This document shows positions 9,250-18,464 of a stretch of DNA of 64,000 nt, in pieces (position 1 is the first letter of the stretch; the number at the start of each line of letters is the position of its first letter). The DNA comes from Novosphingobium sp. Lineage in GTDB: Bacteria; Pseudomonadota; Alphaproteobacteria; Sphingomonadales; Sphingomonadaceae. Position numbers and translations under genes: made by a program. The notes beneath the pieces were generated by a model. The model had not been told where the DNA came from and made no database searches. It worked only from the letters and a program-made list of their open reading frames with translations. The stretch lies in the NCBI RefSeq assembly GCF_030699305.1, contig NZ_JAUYNB010000034.1, positions 1-64,000 on the forward strand, given 5' to 3'.

Positions 9250-9297
9250 CAGCCCGCCAGCCCGCCAGCCCGCCAGCCCGCTTGCCCGTCAGCCCGT
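9250..9297. repeat. 8-bp tandem repeat CAGCCCGC
   Basis: Four perfect copies of CAGCCCGC (9250-9281) are followed by two degenerate copies. The array starts right after the CPBP stop codon and ends inside the last codons of the convergent M23 peptidase gene. Copy-number slippage could change that C-terminus. Confidence 0.85.
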
Positions 9298-10638
9298 CCG
9301 TCCGGCGCGCGCTCCGTCGATCCGGTCGCGCTCGGTGATGAATGCCTTCAGCACTTCGCCTTCCAAGGCTTCGCCTTCCTCGGTCGGAATCGATTCCGGA
9401 TCGACCTTGTCCCCGTCGATGTGGACTTCATAGTGCAGGTGCGGACCGGTCGTGCAGGTGCCGGTATTGCCGACCCCGCCCAGTTGATGCCCCTGTGCCA
9501 ACCGCATGCCGGGGGCGATGTCGGGTGCGAACTGGTGCAAATGGAAATAGCGGGTTTCCCAGCCATTGTCGTGTTTCAGAACCACCATGTTCCCGGCACA
9601 GCTTGATGGGCTGGCGCTGACGACCGTGCCCGCCGCCGAAGCGTAGATCGGCGTCCCGACCGGAGCGGCGAGATCGATCCCGCCATGCAGCCGGTTGTAG
9701 TGAAGCACCGGATGGAATCGCGGGCCGAATCGCGATGTGATCCGCGCGCCGTCAACCGGGGTGCGCATGAACGAACGCTTCACGCTGCGGCCATTGCCAT
9801 CGAACCAGCCGGGCTCTCCGCCCGGCGGCTGGAACCGGTACAGTGCCTTGGATTTCGCGCTGGTGGTAAGCGCGGCATAGAGCAGGCGGGGCGCGCCGAC
9901 GGGCTGTTTGGAGGCGTTGACCTGCTGTTCGAAGACCGCCTCGAACACGTCTCCGACCGTGATTTCGGTCTGGAAGTTGAAGTCATAGACAAACGCCTGC
10001 GCAAATGTCTGGATCAGGCTGTCGGTGACGCCTGCAGCAACGGCGGAGGAATAGAAATCGGCATCGTTCATTTCCCCGCGTCGCATGATGATTTCGGAAC
10101 TGAGCGATGCAGCGACGGCCTGAGCGGCAAAGGTGTCATCCGGCTGGCGGGTCACCACTGCACCGCTGCTGTCGAGGAATGACGCTTCCAGCCGCATCAG
10201 GCGCGGCGCACTGGCGGCGGCGTCAAGGTAGATCACTGCCCGGATCTCTCCCGGGCGGGCGCCGATTGCGGCTTGTGCAGCAGCGCTTGCTGCGGCGGCT
10301 TCGGCCGGGGCAAGGCCGTTTGCCAGCAGCGCCGCTTCCAGTTCGGCAAGGCTGCCCAGATTGACGATTCGCTGGCTGAGTGCAGCGGCCGGGCTGACCG
10401 GTTCGGGCGCGGCGGCTGCCTCGGCCTGCGGCAGCGGTGCGCGCATCAACCACGCCGCGCCAAGACCGGACAGCAGCAAAAGACCAGCGCCACCACTGGC
10501 CAGCAAGACACGGCGCAGGTCATTCTGACCAATATTCAGCGGTGTAACGGAATCGCTTTGCGGAGTCGTTACAGGGGGTTCGTCTGACTGCGATACCCAG
10601 GCACGCGGATCAAACGAAGGATTGTCCTGCCCGTTCAT
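9289..10638 (-). CDS. Membrane-anchored M23-family peptidoglycan endopeptidase
   Basis: 449 residues. An N-terminal cytoplasmic stretch of about 40 residues is followed by one membrane helix (VLLASGGAGLLLLSGLGAAW). A periplasmic region of about 200 residues then leads to a C-terminal LytM/M23 domain with intact zinc and catalytic motifs: His318 and Asp322 in HGGIDLA, and His400 and His402 in HLHYEVH. It should cleave peptide crosslinks in peptidoglycan. It is divergent from tssK across a 138-base AT-richer gap, inside the T6SS locus. This suggests that it opens the cell wall for assembly of the secretion apparatus. A general cell-separation hydrolase is the alternative. Confidence 0.85.
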   Translation of the reverse strand: MNGQDNPSFDPRAWVSQSDEPPVTTPQSDSVTPLNIGQNDLRRVLLASGGAGLLLLSGLGAAWLMRAPLPQAEAAAAPEPVSPAAALSQRIVNLGSLAELEAALLANGLAPAEAAAASAAAQAAIGARPGEIRAVIYLDAAASAPRLMRLEASFLDSSGAVVTRQPDDTFAAQAVAASLSSEIIMRRGEMNDADFYSSAVAAGVTDSLIQTFAQAFVYDFNFQTEITVGDVFEAVFEQQVNASKQPVGAPRLLYAALTTSAKSKALYRFQPPGGEPGWFDGNGRSVKRSFMRTPVDGARITSRFGPRFHPVLHYNRLHGGIDLAAPVGTPIYASAAGTVVSASPSSCAGNMVVLKHDNGWETRYFHLHQFAPDIAPGMRLAQGHQLGGVGNTGTCTTGPHLHYEVHIDGDKVDPESIPTEEGEALEGEVLKAFITERDRIDGARAGRTG

Positions 10639-10776
10639 CCTGTTGCGTCACCTTTTGTGCTGAAAATCGTGATCTTTTCTACTGTAGGACGTAAATTAAT
10701 TCTCGACCAGACTTTCCGCCCAACACTGGCTATGCTCTAAGTGTTCAAGCGTGAAATGAATCCATCGGGGGCGTTG
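10639..10776. promoter_or_regulatory. Divergent intergenic region M23 peptidase / tssK
   Basis: 138 bases, AT-richer than the surroundings (for example GTAAATTAATTC near 10690), between two divergently transcribed genes. It should contain promoters for both the M23 gene and the tssK-to-ppkA run. I could not assign a convincing -35/-10 pair. Confidence 0.4.
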
Positions 10777-12126
10777 ATGTCTGCTAGCGGACGAGTGGCT
10801 TGGCGGGAGGGGATGTTCCTCAGGCCGCAGCATTTTCAGCAGCAAGACCGCTTCCTTGACTGGAACGTGAACTTCCGGTTGGAAGCGACTGGCCCGTATC
10901 CTTGGGGGATTACTGAACTTCAGGTTGATGAGAACATGGCGGCGATGGGCAAGTTCGCCGTGCTGCGCTGCGCAGGGGTCATGCCGGACGGCACCGCGTT
11001 TTCGTTGCCGGACCAGCTGCCGCTGCCGCCGCCGATCGATATTCCGGCTGACAGCCGCGATGCGCTGATTTCGTTGACCCTGCCAGCCCAGCAACTCGGC
11101 GCGGTCGAGTTTCGCGAAAGCGAAGGCGCCAGCGCAGAAGTGCGCTTCATGGTCGACGAAGAAGACGTGGCCGACAGTTTTTCGGGCGAACGGGTCCGCG
11201 AACCGATCGAGATCGGACGCCCCAATCTGCGCTTTGGCGTGACCCGCGATCAGACTTATGGCCGGGTTTGTCTGGGCCTGGTGCGGGTGCGCGAAGTGCA
11301 GAACAAGCGCCTGATGTTCGATGATCGCTATATCCCGCCCGCGCAGGACATCCGTGCCTGCACGCGGCTGAAGGGCGGGCTGACCGATATTCTGGGCCGG
11401 GCCGACCAGCGCGCGAAGGAACTGGCGCTGCGCGCGGTTGAGGCGACAGACGGCGGCGCGGAAACCTTTGCCAGCTTCCTGCTGCTTCAGGCGCTGAACC
11501 GGTGGGGGCCGATGCTGCAGCATCTGGATTCATTGCCGGCAGTCCATCCGGAACGGCTTTACGAACAACTGGTCGGCATGGCCGGTGAACTGGCAACGCT
11601 CGCCCGGCCAGAGCGCAAGGCCCCGCCGTTCCCGCGCTATGACCATGAAAACCTGCAACTGACTTTCGATCCGGTGCTCGATCTGTTGCAGACCATGCTG
11701 TCGTACGACGCGCCGCGTTCGGCGATCCAGCTGCCGATCGAACTGGTCGAGCCGGGTTCATACGTGTCGGTGATCCGCGATCATACCCTGTATCAATATG
11801 GCTATTTCTACCTGGCGGTGAACACCGCCGGCAATCTGGACCAGGCGCGCACGATGTTCCCCAACCTGGCCAAGATCGGGCCGGGCCAGAACATGCACGC
11901 GATTGTTCATGCCTCGCTGCCGGGGATTCCGCTGCGCCATATCCCGACCCCGCCGTCGCAACTGCGCGTGCTGCCGGGTTACGTCTATTTCGAGCTGGAT
12001 CGCGGCGTTGCCGAATGGCGCGAGTTCGCGCGGGCCAGCGCGCTGGGCCTGCATGTTGCCGATCCCAACAACATGCTGCCCGATCTCAAGCTTGAACTGT
12101 GGTGCGTCAAGAGGTCCGAGCGATGA
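10777..12126 (+). CDS. tssK: T6SS baseplate protein TssK
   Basis: 449 residues. The ATG at 10777 gives the family start MSASGRVAWREGMFLRPQHF; upstream in-frame GTG 10741 and ATG 10756 are possible but lack that fit. The body shows TssK features including QQDRFLDWN and FDPVLDLLQTML, and it ends in ELWCVKRSER. TssK links the TssF/TssG/TssE baseplate wedges to the TssL/TssM membrane complex. It is the first gene of a rightward run and overlaps tssL by ATGA. Confidence 0.95.
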   Translation: MSASGRVAWREGMFLRPQHFQQQDRFLDWNVNFRLEATGPYPWGITELQVDENMAAMGKFAVLRCAGVMPDGTAFSLPDQLPLPPPIDIPADSRDALISLTLPAQQLGAVEFRESEGASAEVRFMVDEEDVADSFSGERVREPIEIGRPNLRFGVTRDQTYGRVCLGLVRVREVQNKRLMFDDRYIPPAQDIRACTRLKGGLTDILGRADQRAKELALRAVEATDGGAETFASFLLLQALNRWGPMLQHLDSLPAVHPERLYEQLVGMAGELATLARPERKAPPFPRYDHENLQLTFDPVLDLLQTMLSYDAPRSAIQLPIELVEPGSYVSVIRDHTLYQYGYFYLAVNTAGNLDQARTMFPNLAKIGPGQNMHAIVHASLPGIPLRHIPTPPSQLRVLPGYVYFELDRGVAEWREFARASALGLHVADPNNMLPDLKLELWCVKRSER

Positions 12127-13646
12127 CTGGCGACGATGGCAACAATGGCAACCGGACGGTCTTCCGCCCATCTCCGCTCCAAGGGTTGAAGCCCGGGCAG
12201 ACGGCCACCCCGCATGGCCAGTCGCCGCTGGGCGCGCCGCAGCAGCCGGGCGGCAACCCGTTCGGCCAGCCAGCACCGCAACCGCCGTTTGGCCAGCCGC
12301 CGATGGGTCAGCCGCCCTTCGGACAACCGGCTGAACCGCCACCGCCGCCGCCGGGTGGCGGCTGGGCTGCTCCGGGCAGTCCTGCGCCGGGCCTTGCCGC
12401 AGGTGCCGCACCGGGGCTGAATCCGTCCGCCGTGCTGGCGCAGGACGATGTGCCGCTGCCATCGCAGCCACAACTGGTCCGCAACCGGCTGATGCTGGAA
12501 GCCGGGCCGATCCTGGCGCTCGCCGCATCGATCCGCAGCGGGCGCGCACGCACCCCGCTGGCGCAGTTCCACCAGCAGGCGACTGCTGCGATCGCCACGT
12601 TCGACCGTGCAATTGCCGGGCTCTATCCGGACGAGGCGCGGCAGCGCGCCAAATATGCCGTCTGTTCGACGCTGGATGATATCGTCCAGAACCTGCCCGG
12701 TGCGCAGCAGGAAGTGGCCGAATGGGCCCGCCGCTCGATGGTGGTCCAAACGTTCCATGAAAACATCGGCGGTGACCGGTTCTGGCAACTGGTCGATGAC
12801 ATGCTGGCCCGGCCCGCGCAGCAGGGCGAACTGATCGAACTGTATCACGCCTGTCTGGCGGCCGGGTTCGAAGGGCGGTTCCGGGTGATGCCCGATGGCA
12901 AGCGCCGCCTGCATGAGATCATGCAGCAGCTGTACGGTGCGCTGGAACACGCGCGCAGCCTGTCGGGGCAGGTGCTGGTGCCCAACTGGCTGGGCGAACA
13001 GGCCCCGCCGCAGAAAGTCGGGTTCCTGAGCTATATCGGGCTGGCCGCTGCGGTGGCGGCCGGGGTGCTGCTGATGATCTACATCATTTTGCGGCTGGTG
13101 CTGATGGGCACGGGTGAAGCGTCTTGGGATGCGCTGTCCGCAATCAATCCGGCCGAACGCCTGACCCTGGCCCGCGAAGGCACCGCGCTGCCCGCCGGGC
13201 CGGACGGGCCGCAATCCATGCGGCTCAAGACGTTTCTGGACCCCGAAATCAAGCAGGGGCTGGTGGTGGTCGAGGAAGACGCTTCGACCGTGCGGGTGCG
13301 CACCACGGTCGGCCAGTTGTTCCGGTCCGCATCCGATCAGCTGGAGCCGGGGCGTGAGGCGCTGTTCGGTCGGATCGGCAAGGCGCTGGAAACCGAAAAG
13401 GGCGGCGTGACGGTCGAAGGGCATACCGATGCCGACAAGATCAATTCGCTGCAATTCCCGGACAACATCGCGCTTTCGGGCGCTCGGGCCAATTCGGTGG
13501 CGGTTCTGCTCGCCCGCGAAGTGAGCGATCCCGGCCGGATCGAAGTGCAGCCATTTGGCGATAGTCGCCCGATCGGATCGAACGACACGGCTGAGGGCAA
13601 GTCGCTCAACCGCCGGGTCGAAATCGTGATCCCGCGCCAAAATTGA
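12123..13646 (+). CDS. tssL: T6SS membrane protein TssL with C-terminal OmpA domain
   Basis: 507 residues from ATG 12123, overlapping the tssK stop. Domains in order: a Pro/Gln/Gly-rich N-terminal tail of about 100 residues; a DotU domain (about 120-300, with YAVCSTLDDIV and FHENIGGDRFW); one membrane helix (about 305-330); and a periplasmic OmpA-like peptidoglycan-binding domain with VEGHTDAD and the SLNRRVEIVI end. This is the evolved TssL form that carries its own cell-wall anchor. TssL, TssM and TssK form the cytoplasmic docking platform. Confidence 0.95.
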   Translation: MTGDDGNNGNRTVFRPSPLQGLKPGQTATPHGQSPLGAPQQPGGNPFGQPAPQPPFGQPPMGQPPFGQPAEPPPPPPGGGWAAPGSPAPGLAAGAAPGLNPSAVLAQDDVPLPSQPQLVRNRLMLEAGPILALAASIRSGRARTPLAQFHQQATAAIATFDRAIAGLYPDEARQRAKYAVCSTLDDIVQNLPGAQQEVAEWARRSMVVQTFHENIGGDRFWQLVDDMLARPAQQGELIELYHACLAAGFEGRFRVMPDGKRRLHEIMQQLYGALEHARSLSGQVLVPNWLGEQAPPQKVGFLSYIGLAAAVAAGVLLMIYIILRLVLMGTGEASWDALSAINPAERLTLAREGTALPAGPDGPQSMRLKTFLDPEIKQGLVVVEEDASTVRVRTTVGQLFRSASDQLEPGREALFGRIGKALETEKGGVTVEGHTDADKINSLQFPDNIALSGARANSVAVLLAREVSDPGRIEVQPFGDSRPIGSNDTAEGKSLNRRVEIVIPRQN

Positions 13647-13684
13647 TCATCGTTACACCCTGATCGCCACAAGTTGAGGATGGC

Positions 13685-16600
13685 ATGGCCAAGCTGAAGA
13701 ACTTCCTGACCAACTGGTGGACAGTCAGCGTCCTGATCGTGGTCCTGCTGCTGTTGGTGTTCTGCATGGGGTTGCCGCTGGTGGCCAGCTGGTTCCACCC
13801 GTGGTGGGTGCGCACGCTGCTGGCCGTGCTGATTGTCGGTAGCTGGGGCGCGCTGGCGTTCCTGCGGGCGCGCAAGGCGCGGCGGGCGCAGCAGGAACTG
13901 GTCGAGGGGATCGGCGGCGGCGGCGGCGCGACCACCGGCGAGGAGCAGGTTCAGGCGCAGCGCATGGGCGAGGCATTGGCCAGCCTGAAGCAGGCGTCGG
14001 GCAAGCGGCGCGATTACCTCTATTCGCGGCCCTGGTATGTCATCATCGGCCCGCCCGGATCGGGCAAGACCACCGCGCTGCTTAATTCCGGGCTGCGCTT
14101 TCCGTTCAGTGACCAGTCGATGCAAGGGGTGGGCGGCACCCGCAATCTGGATTTCTGGTTCGCCGACGAAGCGGTGATGATCGACACGGCGGGCCGCTAT
14201 ACCAGCCAGGATTCCGATGCCGCCACCGACAGCAAGGCCTGGCACAGTTTTCTGGCGCTGCTCAAGCGCAACCGGCCGCTGCAACCGGTCAACGGGATCA
14301 TCGTGGCGATCGGCGCGGATGAACTGCTGCGCGCTGACCGGCTGGCGATTGACGCCCATGCCGGGGCGATCCGTCGGCGCCTGTCCGAAATCCGGGCCGG
14401 GCTGGAAGTGGCCGCGCCGATCTATCTGATCGTGACCAAGGCCGACCTGCTGGCCGGGTTCGTCGAGTTTTTCGAAGATCTGGACGTTGAAGGACGGCGC
14501 GCGGTGCTGGGCCATACGTTCAGGTTCGGCGATGGTGCACCGACGCCTGATGGCATTGCGGCAGCATTTGATGAAATCGCGCAAGCCGTTGCCGACCGTC
14601 AGGCCAAGCGTCTGGCCGAAGAAGGCGATCCGCTGCGGCGGGGCCTGATCCTGGGCTTCCCGGCACAGCTGACCACCATGCGCTCGCGGCTGGTCCGGCT
14701 GCTCGACGGTGCGTTTGCCTCACGCGATCTGCCGGGCGGGATCCTGCGCGGGATTTATTTCACCAGCGGCGTGCAGCACGGCGCACCGCTTGACCGGCTG
14801 CTGGCCGGGATGGCCGATGTCTATGACCAGCCGCGCAGCGCGGCGCAGGGATCGGGCAAAGCCTATTTTCTCAACCGGCTGCTGGGCGAGGTCATGTTCC
14901 CCGAATCCGGGCTGGTGCAGATGGACCCCAAGGCGCGGCTGCGGCTGCGGTCACGGCTGGTCGGGGCAATTGGCGGGATCGCCGCGCTGGCGCTGCTGAC
15001 CGTCGTGGCGTGGGGTGTCAGCACCTATCGCAACATGGCCCTGCAGGACGACCTGCTGAAACAGGCCCAGGCCGCCGCCGAGGGTGTGCGCCAGCGCGGC
15101 GTGGACTTGCGCCAGGTCAGCAGCAGCGATGCCGATCTGGAAGAAGCCCTGCCGGTGCTGGATGAACTGCGCGCACTGTCGCAAGGGTATGGCGATCAGC
15201 AGGCGGGCGGTCCGCCGTGGACGATGCGGTTCGGGCTGTTCCAGTCCGGCCACGCGGCCAAGGCGGATGAGGCCTATCGCGATGCACTGCGCCGCATCCT
15301 GCTGCCGCGCGTGGTGCTGCGGGCGGAAAACGTGATCAACCAGAACCTCGCCAGTCCGCTGGCGGTATACGAACCGCTCAAGGTCTACCTGATGCTGGGC
15401 GGGCAGCGGCCCGGCGGGATCGATACCGCCGCAGTGAAGTCCTGGGCGCAGGGTGATTGGGCCAGCGGGTCGTATCCGGGGGCGGACCGGGCGGACTTGC
15501 GCAAGCGGCTCGGCCTGCATCTGGATGCGCTGCTGACCGATCCGAACATGGCCAGCGTCTGGCCCGGCCGCAAGGCACCGCTGGACGGCAACGTGGTGAT
15601 GACCGCGCGGATCGCGGTGCAATCGCTGACCGTGGCGGAGCGGGCCTATGCCATCCTGCGGCAAAAGGGGCTGGCCCAGTCCGGCGCGCCGTGGACGGCG
15701 GCCAACATCATCACCAGCGGCGATGCGGCGGCGTTCGCCAACGGGCCGGGCGTGCTGCAATTGCAGGTGCCGGCTTTCTTCACCCGCGAAGGGTTTGAAA
15801 AGACCTATCAGCCCGGCTTGCTGAGCGTGCAGAAGGATCTGGAAGCCGATCTGTGGGTGCTGGGCGGCGATGCCGATACAGCGTCTGTGCGCCAGCAGAT
15901 TGCCTCGGTCCGGCCCGGCGTGGCCGGGGCTTATGCGCGCGAATATATCGCGCAGTGGGAAGCGGTGGTGAAGGCGATGACGCCGGGGGCCTACTTCTCG
16001 GATCTGGCGGCCTTCGGGGCGTTCACCAAGTCACCCTCACCGTGGAAGCTGCTGCTGGGCGAAGTGCGCAAGAACACGTCGTTCACGGGCGGGACCACGG
16101 CTGCCAAGAACATGGCGATGACGAAAGTCACGCAAAAGCTGGGCACGGCGGCGCAACTGGTGCCGACCGGCGGCGGCGGAATGGATGCCGGGTCTGAAAT
16201 CAGCAATTACTTCCGTGAACTTGGCGCGTACGTCGGCGATGGCAAGGCCCCGGCTCCGGTCGATGAATTCATCACCGCGGTGCGCAGCGCCGGGCAGGCG
16301 GTGATCGCGGGGCGGTCTTCGACCATCGGCGGAGCGGGCGATGCGGTGCAGGCGCAGATGGCGCAGGCGACCGCAGCGGTCCAGGCCGCCGGGGCTACCG
16401 CGCCCGCGCTGCTCCAGCCGTTCGTCGGCGAAACGGCGAAGGGCGGCGCATCGGCGCAGACATCGGCCGTGCAGGGCGCGGTTTCGCAGGCTTACGCCGA
16501 TACTGTCCTCCCGGCATGCAAAGGGGTGGTCCAAGACCGCTACCCTTTTTTTGCAGCATCCAGGGATGACGCCAGCGTTGCGGACGTGATCCGTTTTTTC

Positions 16601-17155
16601 GGCAATGGCGGGATGATGGATTCGTTCGTGCGTGACCGTCTGATGCCGATGATGGATTCCGCCGGGCCGGTGTGGCGGTGGCGCATGGATGATCCCGTCG
16701 GGGCCATGCTGGACCCTGCCAGTGCCGAACAGTTCGCCGAGGTTCCGGCCATTCGCGACCTCTTGCTGGGCGGGCTGCCCTATAAGGTGGGGCTCGACAA
16801 CCTGGGGGGCGGGGTCGATGCGATCGAGTTTGGTGCAGGCGGCACCAGTTACCGGTTTGACCGCAGCACGCCCGGCGACAAGGCCATGCAATGGCTCCCG
16901 CAGGCCGGCGCGCCCGAAGCGCACATCACGTTCTTCAGCGGCGGCCAGCAGGTTGACGAAGTGGCCGAACAAGGGCCGTGGGCGCTGTTCCGGCTGATGG
17001 ACAAGGCCCGCCGCAAGAACAACGGCGAAACGCAGTTCCTCGCCACGTTCGGCAGCGGCGATCGCAGCGCAACGCTGCGGATCAGCCTGGCGTCGAACCG
17101 GCATCCGTTCAATCGCGGCAGTATCTGGACGTTCCGTTGTCCGACGGCGCTGTGA
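13685..17155 (+). CDS. tssM: T6SS membrane protein TssM (IcmF family)
   Basis: 1,156 residues, near the family's usual length. Two membrane helices lie within residues 10-62, and a cytoplasmic NTPase-like domain carries an intact Walker A (GPPGSGKTT, about residue 122) and DTAGRY. A third helix lies near residues 425-445, followed by a large periplasmic domain with the IcmF-related C-terminal region. TssM spans the inner membrane and reaches to the outer membrane. It normally contacts TssJ, for which no gene is visible here. It starts 38 bases after tssL and overlaps tagF by one base. Confidence 0.95.
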   Translation: MAKLKNFLTNWWTVSVLIVVLLLLVFCMGLPLVASWFHPWWVRTLLAVLIVGSWGALAFLRARKARRAQQELVEGIGGGGGATTGEEQVQAQRMGEALASLKQASGKRRDYLYSRPWYVIIGPPGSGKTTALLNSGLRFPFSDQSMQGVGGTRNLDFWFADEAVMIDTAGRYTSQDSDAATDSKAWHSFLALLKRNRPLQPVNGIIVAIGADELLRADRLAIDAHAGAIRRRLSEIRAGLEVAAPIYLIVTKADLLAGFVEFFEDLDVEGRRAVLGHTFRFGDGAPTPDGIAAAFDEIAQAVADRQAKRLAEEGDPLRRGLILGFPAQLTTMRSRLVRLLDGAFASRDLPGGILRGIYFTSGVQHGAPLDRLLAGMADVYDQPRSAAQGSGKAYFLNRLLGEVMFPESGLVQMDPKARLRLRSRLVGAIGGIAALALLTVVAWGVSTYRNMALQDDLLKQAQAAAEGVRQRGVDLRQVSSSDADLEEALPVLDELRALSQGYGDQQAGGPPWTMRFGLFQSGHAAKADEAYRDALRRILLPRVVLRAENVINQNLASPLAVYEPLKVYLMLGGQRPGGIDTAAVKSWAQGDWASGSYPGADRADLRKRLGLHLDALLTDPNMASVWPGRKAPLDGNVVMTARIAVQSLTVAERAYAILRQKGLAQSGAPWTAANIITSGDAAAFANGPGVLQLQVPAFFTREGFEKTYQPGLLSVQKDLEADLWVLGGDADTASVRQQIASVRPGVAGAYAREYIAQWEAVVKAMTPGAYFSDLAAFGAFTKSPSPWKLLLGEVRKNTSFTGGTTAAKNMAMTKVTQKLGTAAQLVPTGGGGMDAGSEISNYFRELGAYVGDGKAPAPVDEFITAVRSAGQAVIAGRSSTIGGAGDAVQAQMAQATAAVQAAGATAPALLQPFVGETAKGGASAQTSAVQGAVSQAYADTVLPACKGVVQDRYPFFAASRDDASVADVIRFFGNGGMMDSFVRDRLMPMMDSAGPVWRWRMDDPVGAMLDPASAEQFAEVPAIRDLLLGGLPYKVGLDNLGGGVDAIEFGAGGTSYRFDRSTPGDKAMQWLPQAGAPEAHITFFSGGQQVDEVAEQGPWALFRLMDKARRKNNGETQFLATFGSGDRSATLRISLASNRHPFNRGSIWTFRCPTAL

Positions 17156-17688
17156 TGACGGCGCTGCTTTTCGGGAAACTCCCCGCGCACGGCGATTTCG
17201 TGGCGCGCGGGCTGACCGAGGCGCAGCAGCACTACTGGGATACGCGCCTGTCGTCGGCGATGCAGGTTGCACAAGGCGCCTATGGCGATGAATTTGCGGA
17301 CCGTTTCTCGGCCGCTCCGCCGTGGCGCTGTGTGGTTGCCGATGGCGGTGACAACTGGCTGGCCGGGGCGCTGGCCCCGTCGATCGACCGGGCCGGACGG
17401 ATCTTTCCGATCCTGCTGGCGCGGCGCACGGCAAACCGGGTTGAGGCCGCCGGATACGCTGCGGCGTGCGAGGAACTGCTGTTTGCGGCACTGCCCGGTC
17501 AGTGGAGCGCGGACGAGCTGTTGCGTCAGGCGAGCGCCGTAACCCCGGCTGGGGCCGATGAATGCGGACCGGATGGCTGGTGGCTGGACGGTGCAGAACT
17601 GCTGCCTGATCCGCCTGCGCCGCTCAGCGCGCCCTTTCCGCCAAACCTGATTTCCAGCATGATCGCCGTGACGGAGCAGCTTGCATGA
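17155..17688 (+). CDS. tagF: T6SS post-translational regulator TagF
   Basis: 177 residues from ATG 17155, which overlaps the tssM stop (TGATG). The open frame extends upstream, but the TagF family start (LLFGKLPAHGDFVARGL) fixes this ATG. Further family motifs are WRCVVADGG and a Pro-rich end. TagF represses T6SS assembly, and in some bacteria it acts on the FHA protein. It overlaps pppA by ATGA, consistent with a shared role in phosphorylation-dependent control. Confidence 0.9.
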   Translation: MTALLFGKLPAHGDFVARGLTEAQQHYWDTRLSSAMQVAQGAYGDEFADRFSAAPPWRCVVADGGDNWLAGALAPSIDRAGRIFPILLARRTANRVEAAGYAAACEELLFAALPGQWSADELLRQASAVTPAGADECGPDGWWLDGAELLPDPPAPLSAPFPPNLISSMIAVTEQLA

Positions 17689-18464
17689 CTCGAAGCAATT
17701 TCCGGCTCGACTGGTCAGCCCGAACCGATCGCGGATCGGTGCGCGATCATAACGAGGATGCGTTTGCAGCCCTGCCTGATCAGGGTGTGTGGATCGTTGC
17801 CGATGGCATGGGCGGGCATGAAAGCGGCGACTGGGCATCGCAGGTCATCACCCGGGCGATTGGCGAATTGCCCCCGACCGCTGACTTTGACGCGCTGCTG
17901 GCGGCCTGTTCCGATGCAATCCATCGGGCGAATGCAGAAATCTATACCAAAGGGCAGGAACGCGGCGCGCAAATCGGATCGACCGTTGTCGGCCTGGTCG
18001 TGTCGGGCGGCGCGTTTGGCGTGTTGTGGGCGGGCGATTCGCGCGCCTATCTGCTGCGGGGCGGGGTGCTCCACCAGCTGACGACCGATCATACCCAGGT
18101 CCAGGCTCTGGTCGACCGGGGCATCCTGCCGCCAGAGGAGGCCCGGACGCATCCCATGGCTCACGTGCTGGCCAAGGCGGTCGGCGTCGAAGCGACGCTG
18201 GAACTGGAAGGATTTACCGACAGCGTGCAGGCCGGCGACTTGTTCCTGCTGTGCAGCGACGGGTTGCACGGCGTGTTGGAGGACGCGGAAATCCAGCACT
18301 TGCTGATGCAGGGCCGGTTCGACGAAAGCAGCGACAGCTTGATCGACCGCTGCCTGGTGGTGGGCGCGCGCGACAACGTGACAGTGGTAATCGTGCAGGC
18401 GCAGGAGCCAACCCAGTTGATCTTCGCTCCCGCCGAGGCCGCGCCTGCGGGAGTACAGCCATGA
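17685..18464 (+). CDS. pppA: PP2C-type protein phosphatase PppA
   Basis: 259 residues. It shows the PPM/PP2C motifs with metal-binding Asp residues: RDHNEDAF, VADGMGGHESGDWAS, WAGDSRAYLLR, and LCSDGLHGVLED plus ARDNVTVVIV near the end. In T6SS the phosphatase reverses PpkA-driven phosphorylation of the FHA protein and so turns assembly off. It overlaps both neighbours, tagF and ppkA, by ATGA. Confidence 0.93.
   Translation: MTRSNFRLDWSARTDRGSVRDHNEDAFAALPDQGVWIVADGMGGHESGDWASQVITRAIGELPPTADFDALLAACSDAIHRANAEIYTKGQERGAQIGSTVVGLVVSGGAFGVLWAGDSRAYLLRGGVLHQLTTDHTQVQALVDRGILPPEEARTHPMAHVLAKAVGVEATLELEGFTDSVQAGDLFLLCSDGLHGVLEDAEIQHLLMQGRFDESSDSLIDRCLVVGARDNVTVVIVQAQEPTQLIFAPAEAAPAGVQP

Noticed and set aside
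11985..13640. 551-residue open frame on the minus strand opposite tssL
   Set aside because: It is exactly antisense to tssL and the end of tssK, low in recognisable motifs and rich in Arg, His, Gln and Pro, typical of high-GC shadow frames.
18026..18460. Upstream extension of PpkA
   Set aside because: It overlaps pppA in another frame and is Arg/Gly-rich noise. ATG 18461 with ATGA overlap is the natural start.
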